The notes below the pieces were generated by a model, which had not been told where the DNA came from, searched no databases, and worked only from the letters and a program-made list of their open reading frames with translations. From an uncultured Spirochaetia bacterium (GTDB lineage: Bacteria > Spirochaetota > Spirochaetia > CAKZLE01), in assembly GCA_937125225.1 (NCBI GenBank), contig CAKZLE010000027.1:59337-123336 (forward strand): a stretch of 64,000 bases of DNA. The letters run 5' to 3'. The first letter of the stretch is position 1, and the number at the start of each line of letters is the position of its first letter. Below are positions 33,802-41,145 of the stretch, in pieces. The position numbers and the translations under genes were made by a program.

Positions 33802-35070
33802 ATGGACAGAAAAAAAATAGAGACAGCCTATGAGATGGCTAAAGAGGCATATGCTGCCCTTGGAATAGATACAGATAAGGCGATCGAAGCACTTTCAAAG
33901 ATTCCTATATCATTACATTGCTGGCAGGGAGATGATGTCGGTGGATTCGAATCACCAGATGCTGAGTTATCTGGTGGAGGGATCCAGGTCACCGGTAACT
34001 ATCCTGGAAAGGCACGATCGATCGCAGAACTCAGAGCAGACCTCGAGAAGGTCTTCACTCTTATCAGCGGAATCCCTCGATTGAACCTTCATGCGAGTTA
34101 TGGAGAGTTTGGTGATGAGGTCCTCGACAGAGATGGTGTGGAAGTACGTCATTTTACCGGTTGGGTAGATTGGGCAAAGGAGCAGGGAATCGGGATGGAT
34201 TTCAATGCGACCTGTTTCTCTCATCCTAAAGCTGAAGATGGTTTTACCATTTCAAGTAAGGACCCTGAGATCAGAGCATTCTGGATCGAACATGTGAAAC
34301 GATGTAGAGAGATCGCAGCCTATTTCGGTAAAGAGCTCGGAACTCCTTCAGTCCATAATACTTGGGTTCCAGACGGAGCTAAAGACAATACTGTAGATAA
34401 GATGGGATACAGAAGGATCCTGAAAGAGTCTCTTGATGAGATCTTCTCAGTGGAGTACCCGAAAGAGTATCTGAGAGATGCGGTTGAGACAAAGCTCTTC
34501 GGTATCGGTAGTGAATCCTTCGTCGTAGGTTCTCATGAATTCTATATGAACTATGCGAATCAGAACGATAAGATGGTCTGCCTTGACCTTGGTCACTTCC
34601 ATCCGACAGAACAGATCTCAGATAAGATCTCCTCTATGATGTTATTTCATGATGAGATGTTACTTCATGTCAGTAGACCGGTACGATGGGACAGTGATCA
34701 TGTCGTAATCCTCAATGATGATATCCTCTATCTGACACAGGAACTCGTACGTTGTGGAAAGCTTGAGAACATTCATATAGGTCTCGACTTCTTTGATGCC
34801 TCCATCAACCGAATCGGTGCATGGGTGACTGGTACACGAGCGACACAGAAGGGCCTTCTCATGGCACTCCTCGAACCGACAGATACATTAGTCGAGTATG
34901 AAGAGGCTGGAAACAACTATGCAAGGATGGGGCTTCTCGAACAGTTGAAATCTATGCCTTTCGGAGCAGTCTGGGATGAGGCTTGTGTTCGAGCAGAGGT
35001 TCCTGTAGAGGCTGAGATCATCGAGAACATACTCTCCTATGAGAAAGATGTTCTTTCAAAGAGGGTATGA
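33802..35070 (+). CDS. rhaA: L-rhamnose isomerase
   Basis: A 422-residue RhaA, converting L-rhamnose to L-rhamnulose in a metal-dependent TIM barrel. Conserved blocks are LHCWQGDDVGGFE, LNLHASYGE, FNATCFSHPKA, PSVHNTWVPDG, CLDLGHFHPTEQISDK and GLDFFDASINRIGAWVTGTRA, which carry the metal ligands and substrate contacts. Length matches the E. coli enzyme. AAGGAG lies just upstream. It overlaps the aldolase gene by 4 bp, forming a two-gene operon divergent from the AraC-type gene. Confidence 0.96.
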   Translation: MDRKKIETAYEMAKEAYAALGIDTDKAIEALSKIPISLHCWQGDDVGGFESPDAELSGGGIQVTGNYPGKARSIAELRADLEKVFTLISGIPRLNLHASYGEFGDEVLDRDGVEVRHFTGWVDWAKEQGIGMDFNATCFSHPKAEDGFTISSKDPEIRAFWIEHVKRCREIAAYFGKELGTPSVHNTWVPDGAKDNTVDKMGYRRILKESLDEIFSVEYPKEYLRDAVETKLFGIGSESFVVGSHEFYMNYANQNDKMVCLDLGHFHPTEQISDKISSMMLFHDEMLLHVSRPVRWDSDHVVILNDDILYLTQELVRCGKLENIHIGLDFFDASINRIGAWVTGTRATQKGLLMALLEPTDTLVEYEEAGNNYARMGLLEQLKSMPFGAVWDEACVRAEVPVEAEIIENILSYEKDVLSKRV

Positions 35071-36170
35071 TGGAAAAATTATTAGAACAACTTATTGATA
35101 CCTCAAAAGTCTATGGCAATAATTCAGATATGGTCCTAGTCGGAGGAGGTAACACCTCGGTAAAAGATGATAAGGTCATGTATGTTAAGGCTTCTGGTCA
35201 TGCCCTTTCCTCTATAGATGAGAGCGGGTTCGTCAAGATGGATATGGATGCTATGCGAGGGATCTGGAATAAAGACTACTCCACAGACACCGATGAACGT
35301 GAAGAACAGGTCCTCTCTGATATGATGGAGGCACGATGTGAGGGTGAGACGGCCCGACCAAGTGTAGAAGCATTACTTCATAGCCTCTTGAAAGATACCT
35401 TTGTCATCCATATGCATCCAGCTCTCGTCAATGGTCTGACCTGTTCACAACAGGGTGAAGAGATCATGCGACAGCTCTTTGGGACAAGAGCTGTCTGGAT
35501 TCCCTTGGTGAACCCAGGATACATTCTGGCAAAGACCGTAAAAGATGCGATAGCCGTACATGAAGAGGAGTTCAAGGTCTATCCGGATATGATCTTCCTA
35601 CAGAACCACGGGGTGTTCGTGAGTGGTGATTCTTTGGTAAGGATCAATGCGATCTATGAGGAGATCATCGATATCTTAGAAAAGGAGCTCATACGAACTC
35701 CGGATCAGAATCTCGTTGTCATCGATACTAAGCGGTCAGAGATCATGGGAGAAGCAGTCGAGGGTAAGTGGTTTGAGGTGTATAATCGAGAACTCATCAG
35801 ATTTCTGCTTGATGTGAAGAGCTTCAACCCTATTAGTTCTTCCTTTACTCCTGATCATATCGTCTATAGTGGTTTCAAACCCTTATGGATCAGTGAATCT
35901 ATCTTCAGTGAAGAGGACCCTGTAGCAGACATCAAGAAGTGTATCGCTGAATTCACTAAGGAGCATGGAGCTCCTGCAAAGATCATCGTTGTACAGAATA
36001 CTGGAATCTTTGCGGCGAGTGAGAATGCGAGAGACCTCTATCTTGATACGGTGAAAGTAGCCGTCTATACCGAATCTTTCGGTGGTCCCCTCTTCATGGA
36101 TGATGGCCAGATCGATTTTATCCGTAACTGGGAAGTCGAGAAATATAGAGCAAAGATGAGCAATACCTAA
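35067..36170 (+). CDS. Class II aldolase, RhaE-type (probable L-rhamnulose-1-phosphate aldolase)
   Basis: A 367-residue protein with a class II aldolase/adducin domain: VGGGNTSVKD near the start, the zinc ligands in VIHMHPALVNGL, and the third in FLQNHGVFVSGD. A C-terminal module (KIIVVQNTGIFAASENARDLYLDTVKVAVYTESFGG...IDFIRNWEVEKYRAK) is shared with the aldolase half of bifunctional RhaEW enzymes, where it leads into the SDR. Here the protein stops at that junction, so this is the stand-alone aldolase. It would cleave rhamnulose 1-phosphate to DHAP and L-lactaldehyde. ATG 35067 overlaps the rhaA stop; ATG 35070 is equally possible. A strong terminator follows. Confidence 0.87.
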   Translation: MMEKLLEQLIDTSKVYGNNSDMVLVGGGNTSVKDDKVMYVKASGHALSSIDESGFVKMDMDAMRGIWNKDYSTDTDEREEQVLSDMMEARCEGETARPSVEALLHSLLKDTFVIHMHPALVNGLTCSQQGEEIMRQLFGTRAVWIPLVNPGYILAKTVKDAIAVHEEEFKVYPDMIFLQNHGVFVSGDSLVRINAIYEEIIDILEKELIRTPDQNLVVIDTKRSEIMGEAVEGKWFEVYNRELIRFLLDVKSFNPISSSFTPDHIVYSGFKPLWISESIFSEEDPVADIKKCIAEFTKEHGAPAKIIVVQNTGIFAASENARDLYLDTVKVAVYTESFGGPLFMDDGQIDFIRNWEVEKYRAKMSNT

Positions 36171-36191
36171 GTAAAGATCCTCCCTCTTTTA

Positions 36192-36214
36192 CCCCGCAGA
36201 TTTGCGGGGTTTTT
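36192..36214 (+). terminator. Rho-independent terminator of the rhaA-aldolase operon
   Basis: CCCCGCA (36192-36198) pairs with TGCGGGG (36203-36209) around a 4-nt loop, followed directly by TTTTT. Its shape is classical and the direction is plus; the other strand lacks a T-run. Confidence 0.92.
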
Positions 36215-36538
36215 CTATGCTTCGGTAAGGTCCAAAGAAGATCTGAAGATCATGATCGCCTCCATCATCTTTGGGAATCCTGTTGAGGGCGCGATCATTA
36301 AGATGGTATGTTCTATCTCCTCGGGAGTGCAACCTGCCGCAAGAGCTTTTCTGATATGGGTCTTTAGAGCAAAGGGATACTCACTCACACTTGATACGGC
36401 GACTTTGATCAACCAACGGGTCTTCTCGTCTAGAGGTCCGCCCATGGTATGGATCCTCTTGCCGTATTCTTCATAGGACTCATAGATCTCTTTATGATGA
36501 GTCTTGATATAATCCAGATTCTCTTTGATCTCTTTCAT
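36215..36538 (-). CDS. Carboxymuconolactone decarboxylase-fold protein (AhpD-like) lacking the CxxC pair
   Basis: A 107-residue all-helical protein of the CMD/AhpD family. The family core is readable: LDEKTRWLIKVAVSSVSEYPFALKTHIRKALAAGCTPEEIEHTILMIAPSTGFPKMMEA. In peroxidase-active AhpD proteins a CxxC pair precedes the histidine; here that stretch is SSVSEYP and the only cysteine is in AAGCTPEE, so thiol peroxidase activity is unlikely. AGGAG is 7 bases before the ATG. It is a single gene with no obvious partner. Confidence 0.85.
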   Translation of the reverse strand: MKEIKENLDYIKTHHKEIYESYEEYGKRIHTMGGPLDEKTRWLIKVAVSSVSEYPFALKTHIRKALAAGCTPEEIEHTILMIAPSTGFPKMMEAIMIFRSSLDLTEA

Positions 36539-36653
36539 ACTGAACTCCTTATCTCTATTGTATGTTCAGTGGTGCGATAAGTCGATGATCTTTTCTAGCA
36601 ATTATTCTCAAATTGACATAGGAATGGTATAGTTCATGTATAAGGAGCTGTTC

Positions 36654-37700
36654 ATGAACCGATTGTTGACAATCAGTACCACCTTGGAGAGTGGAGAGGA
36701 TAATCTGTTTATCTATGAGAAAGGTATAGACTCCTACCGGGCATGGGGGGCCTTCGATGTTGGCAGTAGGCCTTCTTATCATATAGTTCATCCTACTCTC
36801 CCGATACTCTATTGCGTGAATGAGAAGAATATCCCAATGCATGGGGAGAGCGGGAGTATCAAAGCCTACAGAGTAGATGTAAAAGAGCATGTTCTATATG
36901 AATTGAACGAGGTGGAATCCTTAGGTGATGATCCCTGCTTTCTTATAATCGATCCCTCTGCTGAATACCTGCTCTGTGCCAATTACAGTGGTTCAAGTAT
37001 CACCATATTCAAGATAGCTGGTGATGGTTCCCTCTCAGAAGCTTTACAGAGATTTTCATGGGAGGGCCATAGTATCAATGAAGAGAGACAAGAGGCCTCA
37101 CATCCTCATACGATCTGTTTCTCTCCCGATGGTAGCTATATCTATGTGCCAGATCTTGGTTGTGATACTCTCAGAGTCTTTTCCAGAGAGAAGGGAGATC
37201 TGCCATTTAAAGAAAGACCTGATCTTGATGTCAAGGTTACTCCTGGAAGTGGACCGAGAATGCTCTCCTTCATCCCGGGAACGAATCAGGTGTGGCTTAT
37301 CAATGAGTTGAGCAACACTGCCTGCAGGTATACTTATATAGATGGAGTACTGACCCTCAATCTAGAGATTGATCTCTTCATTAGAGTTGATCGCACAAGA
37401 GAAGGGATTGAGAATACCTCAGCACATCTATACTGCAGTAAGGACTATACCATCTTCTCAAATCGAGGATTGAATGATCTTGTAGTATTTAGGGAAGATG
37501 GTTGTGCAGCATATTCTGGGAAGGGGAGTGCTCCAAGATTCTTCTTGGTAGATGAGAGTACTCTCCAGTTGATGGTCGCCTGGCAGGGATCAGACAGAGT
37601 AGACCTCTATACTATCTCTGAATCCGGTCAGCTCAGCTTTGAGAAAGAGTTGTTCCATCATGGGGAGCCTTCCTGTATCTCTATTGCTAATATCCAGTAG
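36654..37700 (+). CDS. Lactonase family beta-propeller (6-phosphogluconolactonase-type)
   Basis: A 348-residue seven-bladed propeller of the cycloisomerase-2/Pgl type. ATG 36654 is preferred because AAGGAG (36642-36647) sits 6 bases before it. Typical blades read SRPSYHIVHPTLPILYCVNE, DPSAEYLLCANYSGSSITIFKI, SHPHTICFSPDGSYIYVPDLGCDTLRVF and GPRMLSFIPGTNQVWLINELSNT. Characterised relatives hydrolyse 6-phosphogluconolactone; others open sugar lactones. It has no signal peptide. The 3' end overlaps the convergent SDR gene by 14 bp. The exact lactone is not determined. Confidence 0.87.
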   Translation: MNRLLTISTTLESGEDNLFIYEKGIDSYRAWGAFDVGSRPSYHIVHPTLPILYCVNEKNIPMHGESGSIKAYRVDVKEHVLYELNEVESLGDDPCFLIIDPSAEYLLCANYSGSSITIFKIAGDGSLSEALQRFSWEGHSINEERQEASHPHTICFSPDGSYIYVPDLGCDTLRVFSREKGDLPFKERPDLDVKVTPGSGPRMLSFIPGTNQVWLINELSNTACRYTYIDGVLTLNLEIDLFIRVDRTREGIENTSAHLYCSKDYTIFSNRGLNDLVVFREDGCAAYSGKGSAPRFFLVDESTLQLMVAWQGSDRVDLYTISESGQLSFEKELFHHGEPSCISIANIQ

Positions 37701-38424
37701 TGACACCGATTCCAGCATCGACTCGTAAATCAATACCGGTAATACAGGAGGCCTTGGGACTTGCAAGAAACAGTACCGCTTCAGCTACATCACTGCTGGG
37801 TATGAGCTTTCCTAATGGTGAAGAGGATATGAAACGCGAGACACCATCCGGCCAAGCCTCTGCGATTCCTTCTCGAAAGATGACCCCCGGAGATACTGAA
37901 TTGACACGAATCCCCTTAGGTCCCAGTTCCAAGGCAGCGCCTCTGGAGAACTGTGACAGCCCTCCTTTCGAGGCGCCATAGAGTGTATGCATGACTGCTG
38001 GATTCTCAGCTTCGATCGACAGGATATTCACGATCGATCTATCCCTGCCATCGGTCTTCTGTCTTGCCATCAGAGCGGTGAGGAGCATGGGTGCATGAAC
38101 ATTGATCGAAGAGAAATGATCCATCATCTCTGGTGTCATATCCTCGATAGAGGAGAGTTCCTGGACCCCTGCATTATTGATGAGAACATCGATGATAGGA
38201 AGTTCGCTGAACATCTGTTCGATCGATCCTGGATCAGAAAGATCAGCAGTAAGGAGACAGAGAGGTTCTTTCGGAAGAGTACCTGCCCAGGACTTCTTTT
38301 CCTCAGTCCAGAAGCTTGAAAGAAGATAGAGATTCGCACCCTGTGAGGCGAAGGTCTCAGTCAAAGCTCTTCCTAGTAATCCGGTACTCCCGGTGATCAA
38401 GATGTTCTTCCCTAGCATGTCCAT
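37687..38424 (-). CDS. Short-chain dehydrogenase/reductase
   Basis: A 245-residue classical SDR. The start at 38424 is preferred over GTG 38436 because GGAGG lies 5 bases upstream. Motifs: cofactor loop TGSTGLLGRA, NNAG in VLINNAGVQE, catalytic Ser in VNILSIEAENP, then YGASKGG (Tyr-x3-Lys), and VNSVSPGVI. Related to sugar and 3-oxoacyl reductases; the substrate is not evident. Its 3' end overlaps that of the lactonase gene, so the two convergent transcripts would be antisense to each other. Confidence 0.88.
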   Translation of the reverse strand: MDMLGKNILITGSTGLLGRALTETFASQGANLYLLSSFWTEEKKSWAGTLPKEPLCLLTADLSDPGSIEQMFSELPIIDVLINNAGVQELSSIEDMTPEMMDHFSSINVHAPMLLTALMARQKTDGRDRSIVNILSIEAENPAVMHTLYGASKGGLSQFSRGAALELGPKGIRVNSVSPGVIFREGIAEAWPDGVSRFISSSPLGKLIPSSDVAEAVLFLASPKASCITGIDLRVDAGIGVTTGY

Positions 38425-38515
38425 CGTATCCTCCACACCATATGATACCGTTGCTTTCTCTGATGTACAAGCGATACCTTTTCGTTCTTGAGGAAATCAT
38501 GGTAGACTTGTGAGT

Positions 38516-40348
38516 ATGCAAGAAGAAAAAAGCTGCCTAGCAGGAAGTCTCGTATTATATAAGAAGAAACCAGCGAAAGTCATTAAGATCGATACCAAGA
38601 TCCACCTAGATACCAACAGTTCCAAGACGGTTCAGGTGAGGGCAAAGGATATAGTCCTATTGCACATCGGCCCCATGCAGTCCCTAGGGGTCCTCTCCTC
38701 AGAAGTAGCTCCAACAGAGGATCTTGATGAGGTATGTGAGATGCTCGAAGAGACTACGGATATCGAAGAGTTCTCAGATCTAGCCTATGGTGAATATACT
38801 CCTCTGACAGCTTGGGCTGTTTATCGTCTCCTAGAGGATGGACTCTATATCTCAGGTACTCCTTGGGATATTTCCATCGTAGATCCTGCGGTAAGAGAAA
38901 CCCTCTTGAAAGAGCGTGAAGAGAAGGCCCAGCGACAAGCAGAGTGGGAAAGCTTCGTCTCACGAGTCAAAAAAGGTGCTATAATTGCGGATGATCAGGA
39001 GCGATTCTTCGATGTGGAGAATGTCGCTAATGGTAAGAGTTCCAAGAGTCGATTACTTAAAGAGTTGAAGATTACAGAAGATCCTGAGCATGCACATGCA
39101 CTACTTCTGAAATTACATATCTGGGATGAGTTCAACGACCCCTACCCATCACGGATGGGATTATCCCAGGAGATCGAATATCCTGTGATCAGTACTGCTG
39201 ATGAGGATGAGCGGGTCGATCTCACTCATCTAGCTGCCTATGCGATCGATGATGAGGGGTCTACTGATCCTGATGATGCGATCAGTATCGATGGCGATCG
39301 TTTGTGGGTTCATGTTGCAGATGTCTCGTCAGCGGTCGGTTCTGATAGTAGTTCAGATCTGGCAGCACGGGAGGCTGGAGCCAATCTTTATCTACCCACT
39401 GGGGTACGGACTATGCTACATGAAGATGCAGCATCTTTTTTCGGATTGGGACTGCATGAGGAATCTCCGGCATTCTCTTTCGGATTGAGTTTGGATGAAG
39501 ATGGGAATATCATCGACACCGAAGTCTGCCTGTCAAAGGTGAAAGTCACAAGATTGACCTATAAAGAGGCTCAAGAACAGATCAATACCGGGGAGCTTGC
39601 TAAGATTTCTGTCCTCGTTGAGCGCTATAGAAAAAAACGAATGTCTAGCAGTGCCATAGAGTTGAATATCCCGGAGGTCAAGACACGGGTCTGTGATGGA
39701 GTGGTCTCAGTAGAACCCTTGATCGCTCATCCTTCCAGAGATCTTGTAGGAAACTCCATGATCATGGCAGGTGAGGCTGCTGCGAAGTATGCGATAGACC
39801 ATGATATCCCGTTTCCCTTTACGGTCCAGATGCCCCCTGATGGTGATATCGAAGTGGCTCACAGTATCACTGATATGTTCAAGTTGAGAAGGAAGTTCAA
39901 GCCAAGTGCCCTTCGGGTATCCCCTGATGTTCACTCTGGATTGGGAGTAGCTGCCTACAGCAGGGTAACGAGCCCTCTGCGAAGGTATCTAGATCTCTTA
40001 GCACACCAGCAACTGCGTGGTTATCTGAAGAATGAGACCATCTTGAATACCGATGAGATCCTAGAGCGGGCTAGTATTGCCTTTGAACAGGCTAAACAGA
40101 TGCAGAGGATCGAAAGGGCCTCCAATAAACATTGGAAACTGGTATATCTTCTTCAGCATCCAGATTGGCAAGGGGTCGGTACCGTCTATGAGATACGGAA
40201 GAAGGAGATATTCCTCTTCATTGTGGACCTCGCGATGGAGGTCACTATCCCTGTGGTGAATGGTATAGAATTAGATGATGAAATCAGACTGAGTCTTGAT
40301 AGTGTGAATCTTCCCTATGGCTATGCGAGCTTCTCGGTGGTCAAGTGA
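38516..40348 (+). CDS. RNB-domain ribonuclease (RNase II/R family)
   Basis: A 610-residue 3'-5' exoribonuclease. The catalytic metal-binding aspartates appear as D245, D251, D253 and D254 in AYAIDDEGSTDPDDAIS, with the same spacing as in E. coli RNase II. HVADVSSAV, the YLPTGVRTMLHEDAASFFGLG segment and the SRVTSPLRRYLDLLAHQQL arginine motif near the C-terminus complete the RNB domain. The N-terminal 200 residues do not show clear cold-shock domains and may be lineage-specific; the C-terminal part after residue 530 could hold a small S1-like fold. ATG 38516 or GTG 38510 may be the start. Confidence 0.9.
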   Translation: MQEEKSCLAGSLVLYKKKPAKVIKIDTKIHLDTNSSKTVQVRAKDIVLLHIGPMQSLGVLSSEVAPTEDLDEVCEMLEETTDIEEFSDLAYGEYTPLTAWAVYRLLEDGLYISGTPWDISIVDPAVRETLLKEREEKAQRQAEWESFVSRVKKGAIIADDQERFFDVENVANGKSSKSRLLKELKITEDPEHAHALLLKLHIWDEFNDPYPSRMGLSQEIEYPVISTADEDERVDLTHLAAYAIDDEGSTDPDDAISIDGDRLWVHVADVSSAVGSDSSSDLAAREAGANLYLPTGVRTMLHEDAASFFGLGLHEESPAFSFGLSLDEDGNIIDTEVCLSKVKVTRLTYKEAQEQINTGELAKISVLVERYRKKRMSSSAIELNIPEVKTRVCDGVVSVEPLIAHPSRDLVGNSMIMAGEAAAKYAIDHDIPFPFTVQMPPDGDIEVAHSITDMFKLRRKFKPSALRVSPDVHSGLGVAAYSRVTSPLRRYLDLLAHQQLRGYLKNETILNTDEILERASIAFEQAKQMQRIERASNKHWKLVYLLQHPDWQGVGTVYEIRKKEIFLFIVDLAMEVTIPVVNGIELDDEIRLSLDSVNLPYGYASFSVVK

Positions 40349-40350
40349 TC

Positions 40351-41139
40351 ATGCATATCTCAGATGATCAGCTACATATATTGAAGGAATGGTTTGACAC
40401 CTATACAGGAGATATTCTGGAAGCAGAGCAGGGGGATGAACATATTCTCCTAAAGATCGATCATACAAGACGGGTATGTGATGAGATCGAGATGATTGGC
40501 AGATCGATTTCTCTCGATCAAGATGCTATGAGATTATCTCGGGTCATCGCACTCTTTCATGACATTGGTCGATTCGATCAATTTGCTACCTACAAGACCT
40601 TCGTAGACAAAGATTCTGTGGACCATGCTCAGCATGGGGTAACGATACTCAAAGATTCTTCTCTCTTAGATACTTTCTCAGATAAGGTCAATCGTATCAT
40701 CCTCACGGCGATCGAACATCATAATAAGGCTTATATACCTGACCTTCCAGAAGAGATACTACTCTATACAAAACTCATCAGGGATGCTGATAAACTCGAT
40801 ATCTATAAGGTTGTCACAGACTATTATCAAAGAACAGATTCTGAAGAGAATAGAGTCATCCAATTAGGACTTCCCGATACCCCAGGAATCAGTGAAGCGG
40901 TCAAGGAAGACCTTCTTGGTCACAGGATCGTACTCTCCGATCATCTTCAGAATCTCAATGATTTCAAACTGCTTCAGGCCGCTTGGATCTTTGATTGCAA
41001 TTTTTCTGCGACCTACAAGACGATCAGAGAGAGAGAGTATCTTAGGATCCTACAAGACCAACTTCCTGATACTGATCAGATATCCTTGCTATTCAAAGAT
41101 CTTCAAACCTTCTTGAACAGTCGGTGTTCAGTTGGATGA
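40351..41139 (+). CDS. HD-domain hydrolase
   Basis: A 262-residue metal-dependent phosphohydrolase of the HD superfamily. Motif residues are H38 in KIDHTRRV, H70-D71 in ALFHDIGRFDQ, the HAQHG and EHHNK histidines, and an Asp in IRDADKLDIYK. The arrangement suggests a nucleotide or cyclic-nucleotide phosphohydrolase. ATG 40351 follows the ribonuclease stop (40346-40348) almost directly, so the two are probably co-transcribed and both may serve RNA or nucleotide turnover. The substrate is unknown. Confidence 0.87.
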   Translation: MHISDDQLHILKEWFDTYTGDILEAEQGDEHILLKIDHTRRVCDEIEMIGRSISLDQDAMRLSRVIALFHDIGRFDQFATYKTFVDKDSVDHAQHGVTILKDSSLLDTFSDKVNRIILTAIEHHNKAYIPDLPEEILLYTKLIRDADKLDIYKVVTDYYQRTDSEENRVIQLGLPDTPGISEAVKEDLLGHRIVLSDHLQNLNDFKLLQAAWIFDCNFSATYKTIREREYLRILQDQLPDTDQISLLFKDLQTFLNSRCSVG

Positions 41140-41145
41140 GCGTTC

